Counted from the stretch's first letter, positions 1 to 9,071 are shown. The stretch: 18,009 nt of DNA from Acanthamoeba lenticulata (GCA_002179805.1 NAVB01001746.1:1-18009), one strand, 5' to 3'. Notes: a model not told the origin generated them from the letters alone. Numbers and translations are program-made.

Positions 1-205
1 CAGGCCGGCTACCCGCCTCAGCAGGCCGGCTACCCGCCCCAGCAGGCTGGCTACCCGCCCCAGCAGCAGCCGCCCTACGGCTACCCGCCGCAGCAGGCCG
101 GCTACCCGCCGCAGCAGGCCGGCTACCCGCCGCAGCAGGCCGGCTATCCGCCCCAGCAGCAGCCCTACGGCTACCCGCCCCAGCAGGCCGGCTACCCACA
201 GCAGC
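1..205 (+). repeat. Tandem repeat coding for QAGYPPQ units
   Basis: Near-identical units of about 21-24 bp built on caggccggctacccgcc recur across this stretch. They stay in one reading frame, so the repeat is coding. Third-position changes (cct/ccc/ccg) separate the copies. Confidence 0.85.
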
Positions 206-459
206 AGCAGCCGATGTACGGCGCTGGCGGCTATGACGCGCATGGCCACCCGGTGGTGGCGCATGACGCGTACGGACACGGACATGGACATGACGGCAAG
301 GAGCACAAGAAGAAGGACAAGGAGGCCAAGAAGCACAAGGACGGCAAGAAGAAGAAGGAGGGCAAGGTGGGCAAGAAGGCTGGCAAGGTCGCTGGTAGCG
401 TCTTCAAGGGCCTTGGCAATGCGCTGTCCGTCACCGTCGACGTGCTGAGCGACGACTAA
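1..459 (+). CDS. Tyr/Pro/Gln-repeat protein with His- and Lys-rich tail, 3' part only
   Basis: The frame is open from the first base, so the start lies outside the window; 152 residues are visible. The first 70 or so are tandem copies of a heptad-like unit (Q-A-G-Y-P-P-Q) with interspersed QQQ and PYGYPP. A Gly/His-rich stretch follows (GHGHGHDG), then a strongly basic run of Lys with Glu/Asp ([17 protein letters not shown]), and a short ending [15 protein letters not shown] followed by acidic residues. Such YPPQ-repeat tails are common in Gly/Pro-rich eukaryotic proteins and usually act as flexible or self-associating segments. No enzymatic domain is visible. The repeat DNA is itself an imperfect 21-bp-type tandem array, so length variation between strains is likely. 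An ATTAAA at 482-487 is a plausible poly(A) signal. Function is unknown. Confidence 0.85.
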   Translation, partial: QAGYPPQQAGYPPQQAGYPPQQQPPYGYPPQQAGYPPQQAGYPPQQAGYPPQQQPYGYPPQQAGYPQQQQPMYGAGGYDAHGHPVVAHDAYGHGHGHDGKEHKKKDKEAKKHKDGKKKKEGKVGKKAGKVAGSVFKGLGNALSVTVDVLSDD

Positions 460-704
460 GCTTCTTTCTTTTTCGATATTTATTAAATTATTTATTCGTT
501 CAAAAACAAGTGTTTTATTGGTTGATTTTTATTTGCGTGCCTGTCATTCTTCAGCGAACGGTTCAGCGAAGCGACGCTTGAACCGAGAAAACGATGAGAA
601 GAAGGCTGACTTATGTGGCTACCGCCATGGGTCCCTGAAGTCCACCGAAGAACCAAACAACACCTTCAAACCCCACCATCATCACCACTATCACCAACCC
701 CAAC
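460..704. other. Intergenic spacer between YPPQ-repeat gene and HEAT-repeat gene
   Basis: This holds the 3' UTR of the upstream gene (AT-rich 465-510, ATTAAA at 482-487) and the 5' flank of the HEAT gene. I see no clear TATA box. A run of CACCATCATCACC-type sequence lies just before the ATG at 705. No further gene is visible. Confidence 0.5.
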
Positions 705-1076
705 ATGTCTCGCCCCTTCCGCACCATGAAGAACGCCGACGAGGAGAGCTTCACCGACATCGAGGAGCTGTTGGCCCAGTCGCGCTCGGCTGACCCGCGC
801 CAGCGGCTCGCGGCCTTACGCGAGTTCTGCCCGTGCCGCGTGCTCAAGGAGGTCGACCAGTTGTGGGAACGCGTGCTGGAGATGACCTCCGACCCCGACG
901 ACCAAGTGCGGTACCAGGTGCTGCACACCCTGTGCGACGGGTCGCCTCGGGCCCGCGAAGAGCAGGTGATCGACGCGCTGCGCTCCATGCGCAACGACAA
1001 GTGTCCCAAGGTGAAGCGGCAGGTGCGGCGCGCGCTCGTGTCCTACGATCGCACCGGCAAGTGGAACATCTTGTGA
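705..1076 (+). CDS. Small HEAT-repeat protein
   Basis: This is a 123-residue single-exon protein. After a short N-terminus (MSRPFRTMKNADEESF) it has paired amphipathic helices with the spacing of HEAT repeats: SADPRQRLAALREFC at about residues 28-42, TSDPDDQVRYQVLHTLCDGS at about 62-81, and NDKCPKVKRQVRRALVSYDR at about 98-117. Each contains the Asp-Pro-x-x-x-Val/Arg-x-x-Ala/Leu signature of the second helix. HEAT arrays are protein-binding scaffolds; two to three units is short, so it probably works in a complex. The Cys-Pro-Cys at about residues 43-45 is not obviously a metal site. The start is the first ATG of the open frame; a second in-frame Met follows at residue 8. It is convergent with the gene at 1571-3244. 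The partner is unknown. Confidence 0.8.
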   Translation: MSRPFRTMKNADEESFTDIEELLAQSRSADPRQRLAALREFCPCRVLKEVDQLWERVLEMTSDPDDQVRYQVLHTLCDGSPRAREEQVIDALRSMRNDKCPKVKRQVRRALVSYDRTGKWNIL

Positions 1077-1412
1077 GCGGCCACCACCGGCTCCGTCATC
1101 GTGATGACTGCTGGTTCGACGCTCGGGCGATCCACCTTCTTCGTCTGCGCCTGCTGCTGAGGAGGTGGGTCATGAACGACCTCCCTCCGCCTTGTCTCTG
1201 GCCTGCATAGGCGGGCCCTTTCCAGATCTTGGTCGGCACTCGACAAAGTTCATCGCACACCTCCTGCAGCGCGCCTACCGTTTCGCTTGGCCCCTGGTAT
1301 TTTTTTTTTTTTTTTTTCATTGGTGCTCTTGTTGCCAATAAAACGCACTGCCGGTGTTGCGGCCTTTTTCTTCATGTCTTTATTTTTGGCTTTGTTTGGC
1401 GCAAGACAGGAA
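1077..1412. other. 3' flank of HEAT gene with opposing poly(A) signals
   Basis: There is no gene here. AATAAA on the plus strand at 1337-1342 is the likely poly(A) signal of the HEAT-repeat gene. TTTATT at 1379-1384 (AATAAA on the minus strand) suits the convergent gene ending at 1571. A long T tract occupies about 1300-1318. Confidence 0.55.
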
Positions 1413-1533
1413 CCCCGTGAAACGTCATCCATCCATCCTCCTCCCCCCCCCCAAAGAAGAACCGGTTCGGTTTTTGTGGGCTCTTCTTTGGGGGGGGGGG
1501 AGGAGGAGGATGGATGGATGACGTTTCACGGGG
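1413..1533. repeat. Long near-perfect inverted repeat (hairpin)
   Basis: The left arm (1413-1460) begins CCCCGTGAAACGTCATCC and ends in a C10 tract plus AAAGAAGA. The right arm (1482-1533) is its reverse complement, apart from one extra CCT unit and one extra base in the homopolymer. The loop is about 21 nt and contains the palindrome AACCGGTT. No mismatch is seen outside the length differences. It lies 38 nt past the stop of the gene at 1571-3244 and before that gene's likely poly(A) signal (1379-1384). It should therefore be transcribed as a roughly 48-bp stem in that mRNA's 3' UTR. Confidence 0.93.
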
Positions 1534-1570
1534 TCTAGACGCAGTGACATTACCTTTAATTCTTGCGTTG

Positions 1571-3244
1571 TCACGCGTCCTGTTCTGCATTATCAGCTCT
1601 ATTTTGCAGCGTGGTCGCAAGGAAGTTTGTGGAGTTGAGCACATAGAGCGCCAACCGGGTTGCTGGCAATTGCCAACGGGGTTGTGAGTTGGCCACTGTC
1701 TGCTGCCGACAGCAGGCCAACGGCTCCATGACGGTGCTCGCGAACAAGGGCAGCACGCCGCTTGCCGGCTGACTATGCAACAACGCAAGGGCGTCTCTCG
1801 CATAGGACAGCTCCGGAAGCTCAGCGGTAGGCGGGGGTGTGGTGCGCTCTGAAATGTGGCGAAGAACGCGGGACAGCTTGTGGAGCGGCGTGTCGAACTC
1901 CTTCAGGCCGAGGGCCTTGCGCAGTTGGTCGACATGGTGAGTGACCGGGTCGTAGTCGGCCGGTACCTCGCGCGTGACGTGATCGGGGTCGAAAAGCCCG
2001 AGCATCTGGCACGTGGCCCCGATGATGCCCCAGTGCGGCTGTCGAGTCCCGTGGCGAGCTTCCGGTGCCGCCGCGGTAATGTGGAAGAAGAGGAACCGGC
2101 TCATGGCACACAGGCGCCAGGTGTGCTCCAGATGGGATGCGCCCTGGCTGCGTGCGAGCAAGATCGGCCTCACATAATCCCTGGCTGTGTTGATTAACTT
2201 GAGGTGCTCATCGTTCCTCGTCGTGGTGCCAGCGGTCGCGGTAGGGAAGGTGGCAGTGGTAGTGGCTACGGATGGGCCCCGTACAGGCTGAGAGCTCGTC
2301 CTCATGTACTCCTGTGGGGTGGCAGTCGACGAGCTGGCCTGCGCTGATAAAAACGGCACTGGCGATGTCCTTTGGGCTGTTGTGGACGATGACGTCACGG
2401 TGGGAGCAGTGGCAATCGTCGGCGTAGTCATCCCCGTGGCTGTCGGCGTGGCGGTGCGCATGGCTGTCGGCGTAGTGGTCGGCGTAGCGGTGCGCATGGT
2501 AGTTGGCGTAGCGGTGCGCGTAGCGGTCGCCGAGGCGGTCGACGAGACGGTTGCCGTCGCCGTCGCTGTCATCGTGGTCGTGGTGGTGGTCTTCTGCTGG
2601 GTCTCCTCGGCCGCAACAATCTCAAAAACGATGTCGTCCCACTTGTCTTGAAGGGCCATATGCACTTGGTGCCGTACGCCCTTGCGCTGCAGGCTGCGTT
2701 TGGCGACGCTCTGGAGGAAGAGCTTGGCCTGGTTGCTCCTCACCATGGTCTTGCCGTCGCTCTCCCCCAGCCAGACCTCCCTGCTCAGGCTGGCCTTGAT
2801 GGAGGGCCACTCCTTGGCGATGTCGTCGAGCTTCTCCTCGCCGGTGACGGCCTGAAGCAGCAGCAGGGTCGGGAGGAGACCTTCAGGAAGACGCGCCTGT
2901 CGCACCAACTCACGAGACAAGACCGGCACTCGATCCTGGCGAAGCTTGACGGCCGCCTGCTCTGGCGAGGTTCCCTTTTGGTGGTGGACGTGCTCGTCCT
3001 CAGTCTCATCCTCGGTCTCATCCTCACTCTTCGCCTGGCGGGCTGTCTTGCTGCCAGTCACTGCCCCAGAGTTGCTTCGTGCACTTCCACTGTCGATTCG
3101 CGGGCGCTTGGAGGCCGGAACGTCGTCATCCTCGGTGGGCACTTCCACCGAAATGGGCGTCCTGCTGCGCTTGGCCGGCGCGGCAAACAAGCTCGGACGG
3201 ATCGGCGTGCGTTGTTTGAGCGGAGAAGGGTTGGTGCTGGCCAT
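1571..3244 (-). CDS. Cluster family protein, member A (two conserved domains, Thr-rich linker)
   Basis: This is a single-exon protein of 557 residues of a family I do not recognise. The N-terminus is basic then acidic, with ASKRPR at about 44-49 resembling a nuclear localisation signal and an acidic DETEDETEDE at about 75-84. The first conserved domain is about 91-210 (SPEQAAVK, EGLLP, LLLQAVTGEEKLDD, KEWPSIKASLS, NQAKLFLQSVAK, QRKGVRHQV). The linker, about 211-345, is almost pure Thr/Ala with MRTATPT repeats. The second conserved domain, about 346-490, carries PILLARSQGAS, MLGLFDPDHV, HHVDQL and DTPLHKL. The tail has MEPLACC at about 506-512, shared with member C. It is divergent from the gene at 3479 and shares its promoter region. 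The nuclear location is inferred only from basic motifs. Confidence 0.85.
   Translation of the reverse strand: MASTNPSPLKQRTPIRPSLFAAPAKRSRTPISVEVPTEDDDVPASKRPRIDSGSARSNSGAVTGSKTARQAKSEDETEDETEDEHVHHQKGTSPEQAAVKLRQDRVPVLSRELVRQARLPEGLLPTLLLLQAVTGEEKLDDIAKEWPSIKASLSREVWLGESDGKTMVRSNQAKLFLQSVAKRSLQRKGVRHQVHMALQDKWDDIVFEIVAAEETQQKTTTTTTMTATATATVSSTASATATRTATPTTMRTATPTTTPTAMRTATPTATGMTTPTIATAPTVTSSSTTAQRTSPVPFLSAQASSSTATPQEYMRTSSQPVRGPSVATTTATFPTATAGTTTRNDEHLKLINTARDYVRPILLARSQGASHLEHTWRLCAMSRFLFFHITAAAPEARHGTRQPHWGIIGATCQMLGLFDPDHVTREVPADYDPVTHHVDQLRKALGLKEFDTPLHKLSRVLRHISERTTPPPTAELPELSYARDALALLHSQPASGVLPLFASTVMEPLACCRQQTVANSQPRWQLPATRLALYVLNSTNFLATTLQNRADNAEQDA
2435..2560 (-). repeat. Imperfect coding repeat for MRTATPT units
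   Basis: Several copies of a short unit (plus-strand gtggctgtcggcgtagcggt type) encode the Thr/Ala/Pro linker of member A. The repeat is in frame and probably varies in length between strains. Confidence 0.7.
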
Positions 3245-3314
3245 GACTTGCGGGTGTTGTGTGGCTCAATTTGAGGCTGTGGGTTTTGTGGTTTGTGTGG
3301 TTTGCTCGGCTGTT

Positions 3315-3400
3315 GAGTGAAGACACTGGCGGCAAGCGGGCCCATTTTATATGCGGCATGACCAATGGCGTAAGGGCTTTGATTCACAAGCACAACCAAT
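3315..3400 (-). promoter_or_regulatory. Core promoter of member A (CCAAT, TATA, initiator)
   Basis: Read on the minus strand there are two ATTGG (inverted CCAAT) boxes at 3396-3400 and 3362-3366. Between them lies AATCAAAGCCCTTACGCC, then TATAAAA (3345-3351). About 27 nt further on is TCTTCACTC (3315-3323), a probable initiator. The same elements with the same order and spacing recur upstream of member D (11415-11503). That repetition is the main support. Confidence 0.65.
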
Positions 3401-3408
3401 CCTATTTC

Positions 3409-3416
3409 ATAAATAT
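3409..3416 (+). promoter_or_regulatory. Probable TATA box of member B
   Basis: CATAAATA lies on the plus strand about 65 nt before the 3479 ATG and 120 nt before the 3533 ATG. It sits just outside the CCAAT boxes shared with the divergent member A, which makes the 3245-3478 interval a bidirectional promoter. The start of transcription is not defined. Confidence 0.4.
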
Positions 3417-3478
3417 TTCTGACATACATCAATGAATGTCGACCTAAACGTGACATTTCTCTGACACGACCGAAGCCA

Positions 3479-5329
3479 ATGGCGGAGAGAGGTCCGCACC
3501 AGCACCGAAAAAGGGGAAGAAGGGCGACGAACATGGACAAGAGCGGACGAAGCGGGCAGGGAATAGCGAACCTGCTTGCTTCCTCCAGAGACGGCACTAA
3601 AAGGAGCTTCCCCCGCACGAGCAAGCCACCCCCGCCTGGTACTGGTCGACACGGCAGCACAACCATTGTCAAAGAAGAAGTGGCAACCAGGAAGAAAGAT
3701 GACAACGATGAAGATGAAGAGGGGCAGGTGGAAGTGATAGCACAAGAAGAGGACGAACTGCAAGTGGAAGCGGAAGCAGAGGAGGAGGAGGAGGAGGAGG
3801 AAAGCGAGGAGAGCTTGACACCCCCCGCCGGGGGCAACCGGCGCGTGGGCCACGCCAAGTCGGCCCTGCTGGCCCGCAAGGAGCGGCTGCCCGGGCTGGC
3901 GTGCTTGGTCGCTCAGAAGGCCCTCCTGCCCGAGGGCCTCCTCCCGGCGCAGCTGCTGCTCCAGGCCGTCACCGGCGCCGCGACCCTCGCCAGCGTCACC
4001 AAGGAGTGGAGCCACGTCACCGCCGCGCTCGAGAAGCGCGATGACGTCACCATGCTGCTGGTCCAGCGCCAGGGCACCGCCTACGTGCCGCGCGACCGGG
4101 CCGAGGTCTTCCTCGCGGCTGTCGGCGACACAAGCCCCTACCGCAAGGGCCTGCGCCACCAGGTCTGCAAGGCCCTCGAGCGGCACTGGCACGAGCACGT
4201 CCTGGGCATCGTCGACGAGGCCCTCTGCGTGGCCAGTTCCACGTACAGGGCCCGGCGTGCTCAGCTGCTGCTCCTGCAGCAACAGCAGCAGCAGCAGCAG
4301 CAGCAACGACAGTCGCAGCAGCAGCAGCAGCAGCAGCAGCGAATTGTGCAGCGTGTGCCTCTCCGGCCCCAGCCACCACCACGGGCCACGACCGCGCTCG
4401 CGACCACAGCCACGGCCACGGCCACGGCCACGGCCACGGGCTGGACCCCGCTTGCGGCGGCGGGCCGGTTCCGCTTGCCCGCGACATGGCCGCCGGTTGG
4501 TTTCGGTGGCCGCACCACCACAACAGCAGCAGCACCACTCACGAGCATGCCCACATCGGGCTCCCTCTCGCCAACGGCTCCGTGGCCGCCGTCCCCCGTC
4601 AGCAGCCCCACCCTGAGCAGCAACAAGAGGCCAAGACTCGACTCCTTCCCGTCGTCGCCAACATCGTCGCCAATCTCGCCAGTCTCGCCAGCAGCAGAAG
4701 AAGAAACCCCGTCGGATCTGCATTTCGTCGCCAAGGCGGCTGCCTACGCGCGGCCCATCCTCGAGCGCCGCGGTGGGACGCACTGGCAGCGCGCCTCTGC
4801 GGCCCTGGCCTTTGGCCGCTACCTCGCGCAGTCCGCGACCGCCGCCGCAGCATCTCAAGGGGAGCAACAACGGCAGCAGGCGGGCGTGGTCGGGGCCGGG
4901 TGCGTGATGCTGGGCCTCGTCGATGACCCGGACCGCGCAGCAGACGAGGTGCCGCCTGAGCACGACCCGGTCCTGTGCCATGTGGACCGCCTCCGCATCG
5001 CGCTTGGGCAGGCCGAGATGGACGTGCGGCTCCACAAGCTGGAGCGCGTCTTGCGCGCGCTTGCCAAAACAAAAACAACAACAACAACCAAAACAGAACA
5101 ACAGCTGCCCAACGCGGAGGCCGGGCTCGTCCACGACGCCCACGCGCTGGCGCGAGTCTACTCAGTCACGGCACTGCTTGGTGAAGAGGAGGAGGAGCCT
5201 GCCGGTGGAACAGTGCTGCAGCTGTGCACAGCGCAGGGCCAGGCCGTGGCCTCGATGCTGCCACTGATGGGGCGACTTGCCCACCTGCTGCGCGCGCCTG
5301 TGCCCACCCTTGGCACGCCTCCAACGTGA
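3479..5329 (+). CDS. Cluster family protein, member B (poly-Q and poly-E form)
   Basis: Single exon, about 616 residues. The first ATG (3479) lies inside a CCAATGGCG sequence also present in the promoter, and a second Met at residue 19 (3533) may be the true start. A Glu-rich tract spans about 98-113. Conserved domain one is about 120-250 (LLPEGLLPAQ, LLLQAVTG, KEWSHV, YRKGLRHQV). The linker has two poly-Gln runs (about 265-290), an Ala-Thr dipeptide repeat (about 310-321), many Ser-Pro pairs and NKRPRLD (about 383-389), a nuclear-signal-like motif placed differently from its relatives. Conserved domain two is about 415-565 (ARPILE, CVMLGLVDDPD, DPVLCHVDRLRIALG, LHKLERVLRAL). It is the most diverged full-length member and lacks the MEPLACC tail. 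It is transcribed away from member A. Function is unknown. Confidence 0.83.
   Translation: MAERGPHQHRKRGRRATNMDKSGRSGQGIANLLASSRDGTKRSFPRTSKPPPPGTGRHGSTTIVKEEVATRKKDDNDEDEEGQVEVIAQEEDELQVEAEAEEEEEEEESEESLTPPAGGNRRVGHAKSALLARKERLPGLACLVAQKALLPEGLLPAQLLLQAVTGAATLASVTKEWSHVTAALEKRDDVTMLLVQRQGTAYVPRDRAEVFLAAVGDTSPYRKGLRHQVCKALERHWHEHVLGIVDEALCVASSTYRARRAQLLLLQQQQQQQQQQRQSQQQQQQQQRIVQRVPLRPQPPPRATTALATTATATATATATGWTPLAAAGRFRLPATWPPVGFGGRTTTTAAAPLTSMPTSGSLSPTAPWPPSPVSSPTLSSNKRPRLDSFPSSPTSSPISPVSPAAEEETPSDLHFVAKAAAYARPILERRGGTHWQRASAALAFGRYLAQSATAAAASQGEQQRQQAGVVGAGCVMLGLVDDPDRAADEVPPEHDPVLCHVDRLRIALGQAEMDVRLHKLERVLRALAKTKTTTTTKTEQQLPNAEAGLVHDAHALARVYSVTALLGEEEEEPAGGTVLQLCTAQGQAVASMLPLMGRLAHLLRAPVPTLGTPPT
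4276..4340 (+). repeat. CAG repeat encoding two poly-Gln runs
   Basis: Two CAG/CAA tracts are interrupted by a segment encoding R-Q-S. They are in frame within member B. Reading on the minus strand also gives long open frames here, which is why large antisense open frames appear and should not be taken as genes. Confidence 0.9.
4409..4440 (+). repeat. ACGGCC hexanucleotide repeat encoding Ala-Thr units
   Basis: About five copies of acggcc in tandem encode alternating Thr and Ala in the member B linker. Confidence 0.85.
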
Positions 5330-7260
5330 CCAAGCAAAAATTGGCAAAAACCAAAAACTAAAGCAGAAAAAAGCTGTTCATAAAAGAAAAAATTCATAAC
5401 TATTTTTTTTTTTGTTAGTTAAGCAAAAACAAACACATAGTACCAGTTGGTTTAGCAAACCTTGGTTGTGAAGCTGGTAATTCTAGCCCAATAAGTGTGC
5501 CCAGAAGGCAAGTGAATTGTATGAGCTCAATTAATGGAGATGTTGTGTTTTGTTTACAAGTTTTAGTTTGAAAGTGCCAAAAAAGCAAGAAAAAATTTGG
5601 CAAAAACAAACTCCTGGGTTTGTAGGTGGTGGCTGGCTTTGTCAGCAATGCTTGTGTTGAACAACTTTTTTGAAGTGTGACAAAATCAAACTTGGTGTTT
5701 AATTGACTATTATCAGGCAATAAAAAATTGATTCTAGTTCATTACTCAGGTAAAAAATATCTGTTACATTGTTTAATACTATTTAGCAATTAAAAACTGC
5801 TAGTTCACAAGATTTTGGAAGGAATTGTCTTCCAGGATTTTGCCACACTTGTGTGGCTTTGAATTGCCCCTGGATGAAAAAGAAGAATTTGGTGTGTTCA
5901 CTTGCAAACAAGAATGTTGTGATGAATTGGGACTTTGGCTGTGAGAGTGGTTGCATTTCAAAGAATGGCTGTAGGAATGGTGGCTTGAGTGGTTGTGGTG
6001 TTTTTCAGAAGAAGGAGATTGTGGCTGTTTAGTCTATTTTTTTTTTAAAAAAATAAAAATGTGTATAAAAAGCTGTGTTGCTGGTGAATTCCGGCCAAAA
6101 GTCACATTATTAAAACTATTCTTCTGAGGAATACAACGTTCTGAAAGAACTGCATGCAGTTTTCCAAAAATACCCATTCACCTCCCCAAACAAGCTCCAT
6201 TCAATGGCAAAATCTGAATTAAAAAGATTCTTGCAGTTTTTACTGACATCCACAAGGAATAGAACATGCTGATTGATAGCATTGATAAGTTTCTCAAAAC
6301 TTGGAAAGTTTCAAGATATCAATGCAAATCTTGAACCATGTACACATACACAATCATTATGAAAACAACATATGTCTACCATGTACATGACCAGAAACAA
6401 TAGACCACATATATACATGGTCAGATCATTTGTACCTTTTGGGCTTGTTCTTTTTGCTTATGGTAAAATTCCTAAATAATATGATCAACAAATAGTTAAT
6501 CAAGTCACTGGGTTTTTTGCTTTTCCACTAGGGTTGCTTGCACATCCATTTTGCTAAAGACAAAGCATTTGGTATTTAATTACCATGGTTGGTATTCCAT
6601 TTGGTGACTAGGTGGCTGGCAGTTCTGGTGGGTTCATGGCTTAAGGTGTAAATACATAATTTTGAGGTGAAATTTATTGCAATTTTTTCTTATTCATCAC
6701 CATTTTTTATGGCTTCTGGGGTCATTAGGAATAGCCAGATGGAAGTTACACAAAATTGACTCGCCCTAGTTTTGTCCCTGGCAAAGTCATAAAACTCTAA
6801 AAAAGCTGAGTAACTAGGGGCAGTGCATTAGTGGGATTAAAAAACCAATATAGCTATAAAAATACCAGCCCCTTTATATACAAAATACACAATTTACTTG
6901 GGAGTAAAAGTGGTCAAATTTGCAATAAAGGTTGATATAAAAGTGATACTCCAGTATTATATTTATCTTGTATAAACCCAACTAACTAATAAAACTGCCT
7001 TCTATTATTTTTCATAAATGGTTTTTGGGAGATAATAGATTAGATGGTTTACAAAGGTGATATGTGCTTACTCCACCAAGAAAAAAAGCTGATAGATTAT
7101 TTATTGTATTAAAGGTGAACAAAAATTATTGAGTATGTAAAGAGCAATTCCCTTGTAGTGAGACTAACAAACTGCTTTGCCACAATTGTTGCTGTATTAG
7201 TGAATAATTATCATTAAAAATAAACAATGTGTATATACATTTTTACAGCCACCTACTTGT
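5330..7260. other. AT-rich island without a recognisable gene
   Basis: Composition changes abruptly at the stop codon of member B and returns near 7255. Lines sampled by eye range from 20 to 48 percent GC and are mostly near one third, against well over half in the flanking genes. There are A/T homopolymers (5400-5413, 6041-6057), repeats of GGCAAAAAC (about 5343 and 5600) and of ACCATGTACA (about 6336 and 6378). Three plus-strand open runs of 46-52 codons occur (5419-5571, 5804-5944, 6114-6272), which at this composition is expected by chance. I found no terminal inverted repeat, target duplication or transposase motif. Candidates are decayed foreign or mobile DNA, or simply AT-rich spacer. 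Confidence 0.75.
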
Positions 7261-7589
7261 TTCCGCTCCCCCTCACTCATTTTCACCACGGCACACACAC
7301 ACGTTCAACAATGGCGCTGTGCACCGTGAAATTTTTTCGCGCACCGTTGTCTACCTTCATGTGTGATTGGTGAAGGCTGCACTTCAGGCTTTGAGCCAGG
7401 CCAAGGGTGCAAGCTTGACCTCAGGCACTGGCGTCCGCCTGTCCTCACCTCCTTGGGGTGAGCTGAATGGCAAAAGAGAACGTCGTGTGGCAAGATCAAG
7501 GACAAAATGGTGTGCGCGATACGGAGTGTACAACTTCACCTTCTTATTTTTTATTTTATTTTTATTTTTGTTTAAAGAAAACGCGCTCG
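7261..7589. other. 3' flank of member C with clustered poly(A) signals
   Basis: GC content recovers at about 7255. On the minus strand three AATAAA signals (plus-strand TTTATT at 7550-7555, 7555-7560 and 7561-7566) lie 25-40 nt past the stop of member C. I see no gene in the rest. Confidence 0.55.
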
Positions 7590-9071
7590 TCATGGCGCCG
7601 TCCTTGTGCGGAGAAGGCCTGCAAACAGGTTTGTGGCGGCGAGCGCGGCGAGCGCTGAACGGGCTGCTCGCGTGTGCAAGGTCGGGGATGGTGGGTCGCC
7701 AGCAGTCTGGCGGCAGCACGCCAACGGCTCCATGACAGTGCCCGCGAATAAGGGCATGATAAAGCTTGCTGTTTTACAGTGCAACAAGGCCTGAGCATCG
7801 CTCACGTAGGCCAGCTCGGGAAGCTCCATGCTCGGCGGAGGTGTGGTGCGCTCTGTTATGTGCCGAAGAATGCGCAACAACTTGTGGAGCGGCGTGTCGA
7901 GCCCTCTCAGGCCGAGCGCGATGCGCAATTGGTCAACGTGGTGAGTGACCGGTTCGTAGTCGGCCGGCACCTCGCGCCCGACGTGCTCGGGGTCGAATAG
8001 TCCGAGCGTAAGGCACGCGAGACTGATGACGCCCGTCTGCAGCGGTCGAGGCTCGGCTTCCGGCGTCGCGTGGGAGAGGATGAAGCGGCTCACAGCCAAC
8101 AGGCGCTGGGCGTGCTCCCAGTGGGAGGCGCCCTGGTTGCGCGCGAGCAAGATCGGCTTCACATACTCCTCAGCTTTCACGATCCACCTGAGAAACGCGG
8201 CCGTGGCCGCGGTGGCAACGGGGGAGGCGGCGGTCTGAGCGGGAGAGGCTGCGGGCTGCTGTGAACTTGTCGTCGACGTCTTACTTGTTGTGGTCGCGCT
8301 CGGGGGCACCAGCGACCATGTTGGCGGGCTGGGCTGTGCTGCTGGTGGTGGTGGTGGTGGTGAAGCCGGCCCTGGCGAGGAGGTCCTGTGTGCCGTTGCG
8401 GAAGATGACGTCTTGGACGGAGGCGCGGCCGCTGCAGCTGCGGACTTACGCTTGAAGGAGGAGGAGGAGGTGGAGGAGACTACTACTCGACTCTCCTCGG
8501 CGGCTTCCGCAACAACCTTCAACACGATGTCGTCCCACTCGCGCTGAAGGGCCATATACACCTGGTGCCGCACGCCCTTGCGTTGCTTGCTATGTTTGGC
8601 GACGCTCTGGAGGAAGAGCTTGGCCTGGTTGCGCCGCACCAACGCCTTGCCGTCGTCCGCCTCCTCGAGCCAAACCGCTTCGCTCAGGCTGGCCTTGATG
8701 GAGGGCCACTCTTTGGCGACATCGTCGAGCTTCTCCTCGCCCGTCACGGCCTGGAGCAGCAGTTCGGCCGGGAGAAGACCTTCCGGAAAATGCGCCTGCC
8801 GCACCAACGCGCGGGCTAACTCGCCCACTCGCCCCTCGCGTGTCTTGATAGCCGCCTGTGCCGGCGAAATGCCCTTTTGCTGCTGCTGCTGCTGGTGGTG
8901 GTGGGGGTGCTGGTACTGGGCGTACTCGTCATCGAGCTGCGCGTACAGTAGCTCTTCCTTCCTCTCCGCCTCTCGGACTCCGGTGCCTCTGCCGCTGTCG
9001 CTGCTGGGCACTGCGGCAGAGTCGTCTCGCTCTCCTCTGATGCGCGGTCGCTTTGCCGGGGAAGGGTTCAT
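7590..9071 (-). CDS. Cluster family protein, member C
   Basis: Single exon, 493 residues, same family as its neighbours. KRPRIR at about 7-12 is a likely nuclear signal and a His/Gln run precedes the first domain. Domain one is about 67-190 and is nearly identical to member D (LVRQAHFPEGLLP, LLLQAVTGEEKLDD, KEWPSIKASLS, RRNQAKLFLQSVAKHS, QRKGVRHQV). The linker, about 191-290, is Ser/Pro/Ala-rich with a poly-Pro run. Domain two is about 292-432 (PILLARNQGASHWEHAQ, LGLFDPEHVGREVPA, HHVDQLRIALGL, DTPLHKLLRILRH, ERTTPPPSMELPEL). The tail keeps MEPLACC and ends AGLLRTRTAP, almost the same as member D. The acidic run of members B and D is missing. The start is the first Met, with no upstream alternative. 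Confidence 0.85.
   Translation of the reverse strand: MNPSPAKRPRIRGERDDSAAVPSSDSGRGTGVREAERKEELLYAQLDDEYAQYQHPHHHQQQQQQKGISPAQAAIKTREGRVGELARALVRQAHFPEGLLPAELLLQAVTGEEKLDDVAKEWPSIKASLSEAVWLEEADDGKALVRRNQAKLFLQSVAKHSKQRKGVRHQVYMALQREWDDIVLKVVAEAAEESRVVVSSTSSSSFKRKSAAAAAAPPSKTSSSATAHRTSSPGPASPPPPPPAAQPSPPTWSLVPPSATTTSKTSTTSSQQPAASPAQTAASPVATAATAAFLRWIVKAEEYVKPILLARNQGASHWEHAQRLLAVSRFILSHATPEAEPRPLQTGVISLACLTLGLFDPEHVGREVPADYEPVTHHVDQLRIALGLRGLDTPLHKLLRILRHITERTTPPPSMELPELAYVSDAQALLHCKTASFIMPLFAGTVMEPLACCRQTAGDPPSPTLHTRAARSALAALAATNLFAGLLRTRTAP

Noticed and set aside
1..205. Regular short repeats that might suggest a CRISPR array
   Set aside because: The repeats are contiguous, in frame and coding, with no spacers.
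1372..1803. Minus-strand open frame through the hairpin
   Set aside because: It overlaps the end of member A in another frame and crosses the homopolymer-rich hairpin, with no family conservation.
3407..5143. 578-codon open frame on the minus strand
   Set aside because: It lies antisense to member B and is made of poly-Leu, Cys and Arg runs from the CAG repeat. The plus-strand frame shows family conservation.
5419..6272. Three plus-strand open runs of 46-52 codons in the AT island, one with PVGLANLG recalling a ubiquitin-protease motif
   Set aside because: At about one third GC, several runs this long are expected by chance in 1.9 kb over six frames. The cysteine-box residues that should follow the GLxNLG motif are not in place.
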